The notes under the pieces were generated by a model that did not search any database, had not been told where the DNA came from, and saw only the letters and a program-made list of their open reading frames with translations. From Robertkochia solimangrovi (lineage in GTDB: Bacteria; Bacteroidota; Bacteroidia; Flavobacteriales; Flavobacteriaceae): DNA of 64,000 nt. A program made the translations under genes and the position numbers. Positions 43,865 through 53,130 of the stretch are shown piece by piece; position 1 is the stretch's first letter, and every line of letters starts with the position of its first letter. The DNA lies in NCBI RefSeq assembly GCF_007279655.1, contig NZ_QKWN01000006.1, positions 62,001-126,000 on the forward strand, in the 5' to 3' direction.

Positions 43865-44280
43865 AATGCGCTAAAATGAACTAAATAACATCGTTATTAA
43901 GGTGAGTTAATCGTGAGTCGATTTTTCGAATATTGAACCTCCAACTCCAAATCAGGACCTATAAAATAGTTGGCTTTCGTACCTCAAATTATTGATGCAT
44001 TTAAACAACAATCCTTAGCTAAAAGAAGACAGTTATATTAATATGAAAAATGTTAATTTTAAAACTTCGATACGAACTAAAACTGAGATCTAAAGTGTCC
44101 AATTAAGTTTGAAGATTTACAATTTGAAATGCTAAAAACAATCTTACATATTTTGCCGGATTTGTATGGAAAAAAAGTGGACAGGTAAATACTGTGGATG
44201 ATTGGGATATGATACTTGATCAACAGATTAAAATTTTGGCAAGCCCACTTTTAATTAATTTAAAATAGTAAAAATCATAC
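43865..44280. other. Non-coding AT-rich stretch after tRNA-Pro
   Basis: About 415 bases with no credible gene. Short open segments in the plus direction (for example 44156-44268, ending ILASPLLINLK) have no start and no family resemblance, and could be decayed coding DNA. The promoter of the 44281 gene must lie here. Confidence 0.4.
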
Positions 44281-45921
44281 ATGAAAAAATTCAATACATA
44301 CATTTTAGTATTAATCGTTTGTCTTTTATCATTTCAATCTTTAATAGCTCAGGCAGAGGACAGGTCACGTCCTGAAGAATGGAAAAACCTGGTTCCGGGA
44401 GCTCGGTTAATGGATTTATTTCTACCTATGGAAGGGTATGTTTATTCTTCTGAAACCTGGGGTGCAAATAATGTTTTACCAAGATATATTGATAATGGTA
44501 TTGAAGACTTTATTTGGTCATATTGGGGAGGAAATATTAAACAGGACGAAAATGGTAAATACCATTTATTCGTTGCCGGATGGCTTGAAAATTCTGATAA
44601 AGGGCATATGACCTGGCCGGATTCTTATGTGTTTAATACTGTATCCGATAGTATCCAAGGGCCTTATAAACCTATAAACATTATTGGAAGCGGTCACAAC
44701 CCTGAGATTTTTCAAATAGATGATGGCCGATATGTGTTATATGTGATTGATGGAAGGTATGTCTCAAATAACCTCAATGGGAAATGGGAATACGGAAAAT
44801 TCGATTTTAATAACCGGGACCGCAAAATAATAGAAGGATTGTCGAATATTTCGTTTGCAAAAAGAGAAGATGGTTCTTTTATAGCTGTTGACAGAGGTGG
44901 TGGAATCTGGGTGAGTAAAGATGGCTTATCACAATATAATCTAATTACAGATTCCAGAGTGTATCCAAATGTAGAAGGAAGATTTGAAGACCCGGTGATC
45001 TGGAAAGATCATATACAATATCACCTAATTGTAAATGACTGGTTAGGTAGAATAGCGTGGTATTTGAGGTCTAAAGATGGAATTAACTGGGTAACCGATC
45101 CTGGTGAGGCTTATGCTCCGGGAATTGCGGTCCACAAGGATGGCACGGAAGAGGACTGGTTTAAATATGAACGTTTAAAATTTTATCAGGATAAATTTGG
45201 CAGACCAATTCAAGCGAATTTTGCCGTAATCGATACGATTAAATGGGAAGATAAACCTTATGATAATCATAGCTCTAAAAATATAAGCATTCCATTTAAT
45301 CCGGGTTTACTCTTGGAAATTGAAAATGATAAACGTATTACTTCCAAAACCAGTTCCATTCGCCTAAGAATTAAAGCAGAAGAACATTTTAATCCTTCCG
45401 AAGATATCGATATTGAATCGTTGAAATTTGGAGCCCCATCGGAAGTTAATTTCGGGCGTGGTGTAAAAGCAATCGATAGTCATAGAGATGGCGACGATTT
45501 AATCGTAATTTTTGATGGAAAAGGAAATGGGATTACAGAAGAAAATTTTACAGCTAAATTGATTGGTAAATCTATTAAAGGAGAGCTGCTGTATGGATAC
45601 TCAAGATTACCAGGTGTAGCGTATTTAGTACCAATTTTGTCTGCACGAGCACCTAAATTTTCACTAGGTTCCGCCACAGTTGAAATTCAAAATTTTGGCC
45701 AGGTTGCTTCTGAAAAGACCTCCATAAAAATTGAAAAGATTGATGGGGAAAATAGAAAAATAGTGGCTACAGGAAGAGTTCAAGTACTCCAGCCATTTGA
45801 AAAAACCGAAGTTAAACTTTCAGTAAAAGGAAATGGAATTAATATTTCTGAAACTGATCATTTTTTGGTCACTATTTATACCGGAAATAAAATATTATCA
45901 AAATTCAATACAAATCAGTGA
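44281..45921 (+). CDS. Secreted beta-propeller enzyme, GH43/GH117-like (tentative)
   Basis: A 546-residue exported protein with a signal peptide ending SLIAQ. The first 330 residues look like a five-bladed propeller glycosidase: repeated blade-like units with YHLFVAGW, GPYKP, GHNPEIFQIDDGRYVLYVIDG, RFEDPVIWKDHIQYHLIVND and a final LKFYQDKFGRPIQANFAV. The Asp/Glu pattern (GIEDFIWSYWGGN, EDPVIW) resembles clan GH-F type enzymes, but I cannot fix a family. The last 190 residues are beta-rich and may be binding domains. The DNA appears more AT-rich than the flanking operons and sits between tRNA-Pro and an integrase remnant, so it may be acquired. No partner enzymes adjoin it. Confidence 0.65.
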   Translation: MKKFNTYILVLIVCLLSFQSLIAQAEDRSRPEEWKNLVPGARLMDLFLPMEGYVYSSETWGANNVLPRYIDNGIEDFIWSYWGGNIKQDENGKYHLFVAGWLENSDKGHMTWPDSYVFNTVSDSIQGPYKPINIIGSGHNPEIFQIDDGRYVLYVIDGRYVSNNLNGKWEYGKFDFNNRDRKIIEGLSNISFAKREDGSFIAVDRGGGIWVSKDGLSQYNLITDSRVYPNVEGRFEDPVIWKDHIQYHLIVNDWLGRIAWYLRSKDGINWVTDPGEAYAPGIAVHKDGTEEDWFKYERLKFYQDKFGRPIQANFAVIDTIKWEDKPYDNHSSKNISIPFNPGLLLEIENDKRITSKTSSIRLRIKAEEHFNPSEDIDIESLKFGAPSEVNFGRGVKAIDSHRDGDDLIVIFDGKGNGITEENFTAKLIGKSIKGELLYGYSRLPGVAYLVPILSARAPKFSLGSATVEIQNFGQVASEKTSIKIEKIDGENRKIVATGRVQVLQPFEKTEVKLSVKGNGINISETDHFLVTIYTGNKILSKFNTNQ

Positions 45922-46044
45922 TAGTATAAACGTTACAAACACTTTGTCAAATTGGGAATTAATTAATTATGCTCTGGATAAGACCCGACGGGTTTTCCAA
46001 TGAGTAACGCCTCCCATGGATCGCGAGCGCAGGGAGTAATCCTA

Positions 46045-46260
46045 TGCAGAATCCACAAAGAAGTAAGCTTTCATAGCGCCCGACATACCTTTGCAACCAC
46101 AGTAACACTTTCCAATGAAGTCCTCATCGAAACGGTTTCAAAAATGCTAGGCCATACTAAGCTCTCGACCACTCAAATTTAGGCCAGGGTTTTGGAACAA
46201 AAAGTTGGGGAGGATATGCAGAAGTTGATGAGGTTGTATGGGGGTGAATTGGGAAGAGGT
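46045..46260 (+). pseudogene. Tyrosine recombinase/integrase remnant, C-terminal part
   Basis: The frame from 46051 encodes the C-terminal catalytic block of a Bacteroidota site-specific tyrosine recombinase: FHSARHTFATT (box with His and Arg), then SKMLGHTKLSTTQI, where the next residue in intact enzymes is the nucleophilic Tyr. Here that codon is TAG (46180-46182). Past the TAG the same frame continues with ARVLEQKVGEDMQKLMRLYGG, the normal end of these enzymes. The upstream two thirds of the gene are missing, and 45960-46050 is unrelated sequence. It marks an old integration or mobile-element event. Confidence 0.8.
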
Positions 46261-46328
46261 CAAAATGATGATAATATTGTACTTAATAAGAGTTCTATTG
46301 AAGGGGTAGCCGACACCAGGTATACCCA

Positions 46329-47219
46329 TCACATGAAATCTCTCCTATTGCCCGATGTTTTAAGTGAATTCTCAGCTAATTCAATAACTTTTTTAACAGT
46401 GATATTGAGTTCGTTTTTCCTCCAGTTCATAAAAAGATCGATTCGTTCTTCTAATTCTATAAATACTACATTTTTAATGCCTGCTGCTTGAAACGATAAA
46501 GGCAATATTGAAATACCAAGTCCTTTTGAAACCAGATTTACAATCATACCTCCAAAGTCAGATTCAATTATTGTTTTGGGTTCAAGGTCATTTTTAGCAA
46601 ACCATGTTCGTAATAAAGAAGCGAAAAAAGTTGTTCGGTGTAAACCGGAAATAATGAATTTTTCCTTCCCTAAATCCGTTAATTCACCCTTGCTTAATCG
46701 ATGATGCTCAGGCACGACCAAACATATGGGTTCGGAATAGAGCTTTTTAGAATCGATATTGGTATTGTTTATTTTGTCTCTGCTAAAAGCTAAATCTGTT
46801 TGATAATCCAATAAAAGTCTTTCGTGATCTTCATCTTTTGGTTCCGTTAACTCTACTTTTAAGTCGGGTAAATTGTCGCTTAAAACACTCAGGAAATCAG
46901 GTAAAAAATCATATGTGATAGAACCGGGATAGGTAATTGCAATAGTGCCCGTTTTACCCTCATCTATTTTTTTTGCCTGTCTTATTACCTGATCAAACTC
47001 CTCAATAGTTTTCGTCCATCGTTCCTGAAGAAATTTACCTGCATTGGTCAGTTTAACATTCCTCTTATCCCTTTCAAAAAGTTGTATTTGTAATTCATCT
47101 TCCAAGGCTTGAATTTGTCTGCTTAAGGAAGATTGCGAAATAAACATCTTTTCTGCTGTATTCCAGAAATGAAGCTCCTTCGCTAGTGCTAAAAAATATT
47201 TGATTTGTTGAATCGTCAT
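46329..47219 (-). CDS. LysR family transcriptional regulator
   Basis: A 296-residue regulator. The N-terminal winged helix-turn-helix is typical (MTIQQIKYFLALAKELHFWNTAEKMF then SQSSLSRQIQALEDELQIQLFERD). A periplasmic-binding-protein-like effector domain runs from about 90 to the end (TGTIAITYPGSITYDFLPDFL). It is divergent from a LysE-type exporter with 106 bases between the starts, the classic arrangement in which the regulator controls the exporter. A dyad overlaps the short leader (47223-47241). Confidence 0.93.
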   Translation of the reverse strand: MTIQQIKYFLALAKELHFWNTAEKMFISQSSLSRQIQALEDELQIQLFERDKRNVKLTNAGKFLQERWTKTIEEFDQVIRQAKKIDEGKTGTIAITYPGSITYDFLPDFLSVLSDNLPDLKVELTEPKDEDHERLLLDYQTDLAFSRDKINNTNIDSKKLYSEPICLVVPEHHRLSKGELTDLGKEKFIISGLHRTTFFASLLRTWFAKNDLEPKTIIESDFGGMIVNLVSKGLGISILPLSFQAAGIKNVVFIELEERIDLFMNWRKNELNITVKKVIELAENSLKTSGNRRDFM

Positions 47220-47222
47220 AAC

Positions 47223-47241
47223 TAATGCGTTTTTTGCATTA
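47223..47241. promoter_or_regulatory. Dyad in the lysR/lysE divergent region
   Basis: TAATGC (47223-47228) and GCATTA (47236-47241) are perfect arms with a 7-base T-rich spacer, starting 4 bases upstream of the LysR start codon. The position fits autorepression by the LysR protein. Confidence 0.5.
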
Positions 47242-47325
47242 ATAGCTCAAAAATATGTATTTTTTAAATCACTTCAAAACTACTTCTTTGTGCTAAATAT
47301 TTCATTCATTTTAAGACTAAAGATT

Positions 47326-47946
47326 ATGGGAATTGAAAATTTAATGACATTTATGATAACGTCATTTTTATTCATTATGACACCAGGCATTGATACTGTA
47401 TTCGTATTAAACAAGTCAATCGGCCAGGGAAGAAAATCTGGAATTTATGCCACTCTTGGTATAAATTCAGGTGTTTTGACTCACACTTTCCTTGCTGCAA
47501 TCGGCTTGTCTGTTCTCATTGCAAAGTCTGATTTTGTGGTAACTTTAATCAAATTTCTAGGCTCAGGATATTTGATTTATCTGGGTTTCCTGAAGCTGAA
47601 AAATAAAAAGGACCTATTTCAGCCTGATCACAAAAAAGAAATTGATAATTCTAAAAACGACTTTTGGAGTGGATTTTTAACCAACACTTTAAATCCGAAA
47701 GTTGCATTATTCTTTTTAGCGTTTTTTCCTCAGTTCATTCAGGCCGACCAATTAGAAAACCCAATTCCATTTATAGTATTAGGAATCACATATGCTATAA
47801 TCGGTATTATGTGGTTTCTGATATTGACCGTATTCGCAAGTGTATTTCGTCAAAAGTTACAGGATAGTCCAAAATCAGGAGTATGGATCAATGCCTTAAG
47901 CGGTTTGGTCTTTATCATACTAGGGATAAAAATCGTAATGAGCTGA
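47326..47946 (+). CDS. LysE family amino-acid/metabolite exporter
   Basis: I chose the ATG at 47326 (206 residues, MGIENLMTFMITSFLF). The frame extends to a GTG at 47290, but that adds a polar leader unlike the family. About six membrane segments are visible, with the RhtB/LysE N-terminal motif TPGIDTVFVLNKSIGQGRKSGIYATLGI and the NPKVALFFLAFFPQF motif. It exports amino acids or similar small molecules. The divergent LysR regulator probably controls it. Confidence 0.9.
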   Translation: MGIENLMTFMITSFLFIMTPGIDTVFVLNKSIGQGRKSGIYATLGINSGVLTHTFLAAIGLSVLIAKSDFVVTLIKFLGSGYLIYLGFLKLKNKKDLFQPDHKKEIDNSKNDFWSGFLTNTLNPKVALFFLAFFPQFIQADQLENPIPFIVLGITYAIIGIMWFLILTVFASVFRQKLQDSPKSGVWINALSGLVFIILGIKIVMS

Positions 47947-47962
47947 ATTTAACAACTATGAT

Positions 47963-47983
47963 ACCTCACAGGTGTTGTGAGGT
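47963..47983 (+). terminator. Hairpin after the LysE gene
   Basis: ACCTCACA (47963-47970) and TGTGAGGT (47976-47983) are perfect arms with a 5-base loop, 17 bases past the LysE stop. No strong T-run follows, so termination is likely but not certain. Confidence 0.5.
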
Positions 47984-47994
47984 GCTATAACCCC

Positions 47995-48216
47995 TTAAAA
48001 ATAAAGGTTCAGATTGTGGTTTAATACACACTCCAGAAATTTTGTGACCAACTTATGTGGATTTTCGCGTGATGAATTATCCTGGGGTACAAAGAGCGTA
48101 GCGATAAAGAACCGATGATTGGCGAGTTCCAGAATCCTGGCTTCTCGTCCATCGTCAGTTCCCACGATTTTAAAACCGTTTTTGTGAACGTTTCGTATTC
48201 CAAAGATCACTGTCAT
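47995..48216 (-). pseudogene. C-terminal fragment of a class I glutamine-amidotransferase-like protein
   Basis: A 73-codon frame whose last 55 residues (GREARILELANHRFFIATL, then FVPQDNSSRENPHKLVTKFL) resemble the C-terminus of the CTP-synthase-C-terminal-related amidotransferase-like proteins, which normally exceed 200 residues. The region carrying the active-site Cys is absent, and a stop lies about 10 codons upstream of the ATG. It is most likely a gene relic. A real small protein is less likely. It lies immediately past the 3' end of the ABC/M1 gene. Confidence 0.5.
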
Positions 48217-48281
48217 TATATACGTTAATCGTGAATTTAAAATCTATTAAGAACCCTCAATATCTATACTTCCATCACTTC

Positions 48282-51200
48282 TTATTCAAAAAGTGATCTT
48301 ACTCGTTCATGATCAGAGATATTACTTACCCCTAGTATTTCATGAAGTAAATCTGTAGAAACAGGTCTTTCATTTGAATTGCCATATTTTATTATAAAAT
48401 TCTTCAATGCCCTGTTCAATCGATCTTCTCCTATAATTTCACTTATGGCCACAAATACCATTGCACCTTTGTAATAGGATAAATAAGTATCATCAGGAGC
48501 AACTCTCAATAAAGATTTAGTGCTGTTAAATCCCTTTTCTGCTTCATAAATCTGCTGATAGATAGCCAAACGCTCATTCATTTTCTTCCTCCCATACATT
48601 TTTTTATAAATCATCAACTCGGTATACATTGCCAGACTTTCAGTCAGCATCGAATACCCTTCGCGATAATCGGGAACAATTTGGTTGGTACCCCACCAAA
48701 AATGTGATACCTCATGTCCTGCGAGTTCATTCACTACATCACCATTACGGGCTGTTCTGAGGTCTGCATTAAAGGTCATGTTCTCGGTCATAAATATAGT
48801 TCCGGGATAAGCCGTTCCTGCAAAACCCTGTGTAAACGAAGAAACTTCAGCATAATTGATGGTATTAAAACTATAGGGACCAAAATTATCCAAGCAATAA
48901 TCCAGGCTTAATTTGGTATTTTCTATGAGATGATCAACATTAGCTTTATGCTTCGGATGATGATAAACATTCACGGCTATATCTCTGTAGGAGGTACTTT
49001 TGATCTGATAAATCGCGGAGGATATTGCAAACCGAAAGGGTATAGATTCTGCCACATATGTATAATAATTTCTTGCTCCCTCTTGCCAATGACTTTGTAA
49101 TTCTCCGGTACCAATGGCCATTTGATTAACGTAGGTGGAAATTTGCATTTCGAGATCAATAGCATCATCCACCTCTTCTTTAGGTGCTTCCAACTTCAAC
49201 AACTTCGTAGGTTTACCCAACCCATATTTCTCTCTGTGCTGAACATTCGTAAGCTCTTTTTCCTGATCATATCCAAATTGAGGATAAAATCTGCTAATTC
49301 TCATAAAGGAACCATTTTTCACGATCGCATTAAAGGGATGATGCCCGTTTACAGGATCCCATTTATAAGTTATTTCAAAGGATAATTTAGCAGAATCCCG
49401 GTATTTAATCGGGAATTCCAAAATCAGTTCAGAAATCGAATTATGTATTTCAATTTTTTCATTCTTGTATTGGTAATAAAGGTATTTGATCTCAAATTCT
49501 TCCGGAACCTGTACCAAAATAGAGTCGATAGGGTCTCTTCGCATATTCATGACCATATATTCCCCTTGAATTTTATAGAATCGTTCGTCCGGATAAAGAT
49601 CAATTTCGGTTGTAACTTTTTTTATTACCGGTTGATTTACAGATTGATATTTTCGATATTTCTTTTCATAAGAAATATATTCTGCACGCTGTTCATCCTT
49701 GTCTTTTTTGGGTATGTAATTTGAAGTGTATTGTAACGCTGCCAGCACCGCCAGTATCAGGAAGGTGACAACAGCAATATTTTTTTTCCATCCATTTAGT
49801 GGAAACCTTTTACGATTATGCAGAAGAATAAGAATGCTGATCGAGGAAAAACCGAAGAGGAGTCTCCAAAGAAAAGGATAAAAGTATTCGCCATAACCTA
49901 TAAAGTCACTGTATGTCCCTTTGTATCCGGTAAAAAAACGTAATAATGAAGGACCTATAAAACTTCTTACAATGGGGGTTGCAAGAAGTAAATAACAAAG
50001 GATAGAGAGACCTAATGCTATCGATTTGGTTTTGCTCAAGGAATTTATGAAAAACAAAAACAGTGCTAATAACACTAAGGGAAATGTAGTAAAGAAAAAC
50101 ACACCCAGATAGGCCTCCCAATCGATAAAAGGGAACTGGAATACGTATTGAAAAACGATTCCCTCAAGAACTAATATTCCTGTTAGAATCAGAATCAAAA
50201 GTATGATACTCGAGATATGTCCTGTAAGTTGTTCAACGGAATAATAGGTGGTATACTCAATCGTGAAAAATCCACTCATCTTGCTGCGCCAAAAAATATC
50301 ATTCACAAAATAGATTATCACCAACCCTCCCAATTCATAAAATGTCCTATTGATCGTTTGAGCCAGTAAACCCGAACTGGCATATAGTTGTGGTAAACGA
50401 ATTCCCTGGTTGATATCATCAAACATATCCACTCCCACATAAAACACTAACAACACGCATATGGCTAAAAAAGCAATGCTCTTAAGCATATAGATCAGAT
50501 CTACCCTGATAAATGAATTAACCGCTTTCCATTTTGAAGTATTATTGAATTTAGTTTCGGCTACAAAATAATTAAGATACCAGGTGAATCGTTGTATTTC
50601 CGCCCCCTTTTTAAGGGTTTTCCCTTTAAATCCAGGTAAGGAAGAAAAGGTGTGCATGCCGAAATATATCATAGCCAATGAAACTAGTATGAAAAGTATT
50701 CTATTGACAAGGAATAGATTTGACAGGGGAACAACCTGTTGATTGCGTTGAAAAACACTAAGATCTCTGGCTTCATAAAAATATCCCGAAATTCCAAAAA
50801 TATCCGACAATGCAGAAATACGCTGGAGCTCTAACGATTGTGGTAATGCCTGTGCCATAAAAGGTGCATTAGAAAACATCATGGCGATCATGTAAAACAC
50901 ATATAATGATAACCCGGCAACAGCAACCAAAAGTTTATTCTTAAACTTTTGGGCGATCATAAAGAGGATACTACACACCACCAACGTATTTATTGCACCA
51001 AAAATTAGAAACGGATATATAAAATGCCAGGGACTAAAGCCCGGGTTAATCTGGGCATCCTGCTTCAGGTGAAGCCCAATGGTATAACCGATGACCAATA
51101 GTAAAAACCAGCATAGAGTTATTATATAGAAAGAGCAAAATCGTTCCAGAGCAAATGCGTCCTTGTTAATTGGTGTGGAGAAGATAATTGATCCGAAATT

Positions 51201-51443
51201 TGTGTCCTGCTCTTTAAACAATAAAGAAAATGACTGCACCGTAGCGATCAATATTATAGACAGGCTCCATAACCCGATCATAAAACCTACTGAATAAGGG
51301 GCATTCACAAATACTTCATCCCCCATCGAAATATTGAACTTTAATCCACCCAGGATACCCATCCCAATTAAAGCGGTTAAAGCAACATAGGCAACCTTTT
51401 GATTTAACAAAGTTTGTATATCATTATAAAAAATGGTTCTCAC
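48282..51443 (-). CDS. ABC transporter permease fused to an M1-type zinc aminopeptidase
   Basis: A 1053-residue inner-membrane protein. The first half has about 12 membrane helices in two ABC-2 type permease blocks. The second half (from about 590) is exported and carries an M1 aminopeptidase fold, with HEVSH (910-914) and the downstream Glu935 in MLTESLAMYTE. The spacing is HEXXH-X20-E, two residues more than the M1 norm. The chain stops at RSLFE, where homologues I recall continue with a further C-terminal segment, so it may be slightly truncated. It overlaps the ATPase gene by 4 bases. The pair would move a peptide or lipid-linked cargo and trim peptides on the outer face of the inner membrane. 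The substrate is unknown. Confidence 0.9.
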   Translation of the reverse strand: MRTIFYNDIQTLLNQKVAYVALTALIGMGILGGLKFNISMGDEVFVNAPYSVGFMIGLWSLSIILIATVQSFSLLFKEQDTNFGSIIFSTPINKDAFALERFCSFYIITLCWFLLLVIGYTIGLHLKQDAQINPGFSPWHFIYPFLIFGAINTLVVCSILFMIAQKFKNKLLVAVAGLSLYVFYMIAMMFSNAPFMAQALPQSLELQRISALSDIFGISGYFYEARDLSVFQRNQQVVPLSNLFLVNRILFILVSLAMIYFGMHTFSSLPGFKGKTLKKGAEIQRFTWYLNYFVAETKFNNTSKWKAVNSFIRVDLIYMLKSIAFLAICVLLVFYVGVDMFDDINQGIRLPQLYASSGLLAQTINRTFYELGGLVIIYFVNDIFWRSKMSGFFTIEYTTYYSVEQLTGHISSIILLILILTGILVLEGIVFQYVFQFPFIDWEAYLGVFFFTTFPLVLLALFLFFINSLSKTKSIALGLSILCYLLLATPIVRSFIGPSLLRFFTGYKGTYSDFIGYGEYFYPFLWRLLFGFSSISILILLHNRKRFPLNGWKKNIAVVTFLILAVLAALQYTSNYIPKKDKDEQRAEYISYEKKYRKYQSVNQPVIKKVTTEIDLYPDERFYKIQGEYMVMNMRRDPIDSILVQVPEEFEIKYLYYQYKNEKIEIHNSISELILEFPIKYRDSAKLSFEITYKWDPVNGHHPFNAIVKNGSFMRISRFYPQFGYDQEKELTNVQHREKYGLGKPTKLLKLEAPKEEVDDAIDLEMQISTYVNQMAIGTGELQSHWQEGARNYYTYVAESIPFRFAISSAIYQIKSTSYRDIAVNVYHHPKHKANVDHLIENTKLSLDYCLDNFGPYSFNTINYAEVSSFTQGFAGTAYPGTIFMTENMTFNADLRTARNGDVVNELAGHEVSHFWWGTNQIVPDYREGYSMLTESLAMYTELMIYKKMYGRKKMNERLAIYQQIYEAEKGFNSTKSLLRVAPDDTYLSYYKGAMVFVAISEIIGEDRLNRALKNFIIKYGNSNERPVSTDLLHEILGVSNISDHERVRSLFE

Positions 51444-52315
51444 AACGCCGCTGTATTTAGATGAGTGAAGTAAGCATGTTCTAAACCAGGTTCCATAGGA
51501 GTGAAATCATTGGGGTGATTTTTAGCAAAAACCGTAACTTTTATAACCCTTTCCGACAACTGTGTACTGACGATCTGGTGCCGGGCTTCCATTTGTAACA
51601 ATTCCTCTCTACTGACCACCTTACTCCATAATTTTCCTTTTAGATGGTTGAGAAAATCTTTTGGAGATCCCATAGCGATAATATTTCCCTTTTTAATTAT
51701 CGCCATCTGAGAACAAAGATTTTTTACATCTTCAACCAGATGAGTAGACAAAATGACGATAATGTCGTTACTGATCTCACTCAACATCATATTGAACCGG
51801 TTTCTTTCTTCCGGATCCAACCCAGCTGTTGGTTCATCTACTATTACAATCTGTGGTGCTCCTAATAAAGCCTGAGCCACCCCAAAACGTTGTTTCATAC
51901 CACCGGAAAAGGTATGAACTTCCTTATTTTTTACTTCGGTCAAATTCACCCGATCCAATAAACTCAGAATTTGTTCATGACGCTGCTTCCTGTCTGCCAG
52001 ACCTTTTAATCTGGCTAAATGGTCCATTAAATTGTAGGCGGATACCCTGGGATAAACACCAAAGTATTGCGGTAAAAAACCCAAATGCTTTTGGAAATCC
52101 CTTGGATTCTCTACTACATCTATTCCGTTGAAACAAATGCTTCCAGTAGTGGGCCTTTGCAAGCCGACAATGGTATTCATCAGAGAAGATTTACCGGCAC
52201 CATTCGGTCCTAATAAACCAAAGATCCCATTGTTGATCTCAAGATTTAAGGCAGTAAGCGCCTTATACCCGTTGCTGTATACAACGGATACATTATCGAT
52301 TTTTAATGTATTCAT
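51440..52315 (-). CDS. ABC transporter ATP-binding protein
   Basis: A 291-residue ATPase. The Walker A is GLLGPNGAGKSS, the Q-loop region is LGFLPQYFGVYP, the signature is TFSGGMKQR and the Walker B is IVIVDEPTAGLD, with the switch His in LSTHLVED. The C-terminal 70 residues are a regulatory beta domain. It partners the permease-M1 fusion (4-base overlap), so both are translated as a unit. The XRE/DUF2975 genes lie just upstream, 21 bases away, and may share the transcript. Confidence 0.93.
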   Translation of the reverse strand: MNTLKIDNVSVVYSNGYKALTALNLEINNGIFGLLGPNGAGKSSLMNTIVGLQRPTTGSICFNGIDVVENPRDFQKHLGFLPQYFGVYPRVSAYNLMDHLARLKGLADRKQRHEQILSLLDRVNLTEVKNKEVHTFSGGMKQRFGVAQALLGAPQIVIVDEPTAGLDPEERNRFNMMLSEISNDIIVILSTHLVEDVKNLCSQMAIIKKGNIIAMGSPKDFLNHLKGKLWSKVVSREELLQMEARHQIVSTQLSERVIKVTVFAKNHPNDFTPMEPGLEHAYFTHLNTAAL

Positions 52316-52336
52316 AGTTAAAATTAGTTGGAAGAT

Positions 52337-52540
52337 CTACGCTATATAGTCAATAATATCTCCTGGTTTACAGTCCAATGCATTACAAATAGCTTCCAGC
52401 GTTTCAAAACGAATCCCTTTTGCCTTACCATTTTTAAGGATGGATAGATTCGCCGGGGTAATACCGATCATATCAGCAAGATCTTTGCTCTTTATCTTTC
52501 GCTTTGCAAGCATCACATCAATATTTATAATAATCGGCAT
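52337..52540 (-). CDS. XRE family helix-turn-helix regulator (YozG-like)
   Basis: A 67-residue DNA-binding protein consisting almost wholly of one helix-turn-helix domain (KSKDLADMIGITPANLSILK), ending in CNALDCKPGDIIDYI as in small YozG/Cro-type repressors. It starts 2 bases after the DUF2975 stop. Such pairs are common, and the regulator probably controls the operon that also includes the ABC genes. The operator is not visible to me. Confidence 0.88.
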   Translation of the reverse strand: MPIIINIDVMLAKRKIKSKDLADMIGITPANLSILKNGKAKGIRFETLEAICNALDCKPGDIIDYIA

Positions 52541-52542
52541 AA

Positions 52543-53052
52543 TTAAATATATAAGTCTTGTTCGTTCTGCAAGGATAGTCCTTGATCGAAAATTTCTGAA
52601 ATGATGAAAATGAAAACTCCCAGTAGCAGATGTAAGGTTACTATGATGAATATTCCTTTTTCAATCGCTATAAAAAAAGATGAAACCATCACTAAAACAA
52701 TGGGTAAGATGATATTGGTAAGATAAAAACGTTTTAAATGGCCAATATTAGGTTGTGTAAAAAGCTTATCCTGATAAAACACCTTAAATACATTGGAGAG
52801 CAACCAAAAGAATAAGGCATAGGCAAAAAAAGGTATTAAAAAGGCAAAGAAAAGATACGACCAGTTGTTTTCCAATATCAGAAAGGAAACGGCTGTTAAA
52901 GGATAATTTATGATTGTCCTTGCATCATCGTTTTGAATATTGGTATCTGTAATCCATGAAAAAGCTCCATATAATGCGATCAACAAATAAATCCATCCAA
53001 GACTTCGGGATATCGCAAATAGAATTTTAGATAATATCTTCGTTTTATTCAT
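52543..53052 (-). CDS. DUF2975 integral membrane protein
   Basis: I chose the ATG at 53052 (169 residues, MNKTKILSKILFA). The frame runs back to a TTG at 53106. Four membrane helices are visible: about residues 10-30, 60-80, 105-125 and 135-155. This matches DUF2975, a family often encoded next to a small XRE regulator. Its function is not established. It is the first gene of a likely four-gene unit with XRE, ATPase and permease-M1. Confidence 0.8.
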   Translation of the reverse strand: MNKTKILSKILFAISRSLGWIYLLIALYGAFSWITDTNIQNDDARTIINYPLTAVSFLILENNWSYLFFAFLIPFFAYALFFWLLSNVFKVFYQDKLFTQPNIGHLKRFYLTNIILPIVLVMVSSFFIAIEKGIFIIVTLHLLLGVFIFIISEIFDQGLSLQNEQDLYI

Positions 53053-53130
53053 TACTAAAAATACTAAAATGTTTCTGCAAACATATAATAAATTATCGTA
53101 AAACAATAATTTATTATCATTTTATTAAAC

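Noticed and set aside
43722-46260. Attachment-site duplication of the tRNA-Pro 3' end flanking an island
   Set aside because: I looked for a second copy of the T-arm/acceptor sequence downstream and found none, so integration at this tRNA is not supported.
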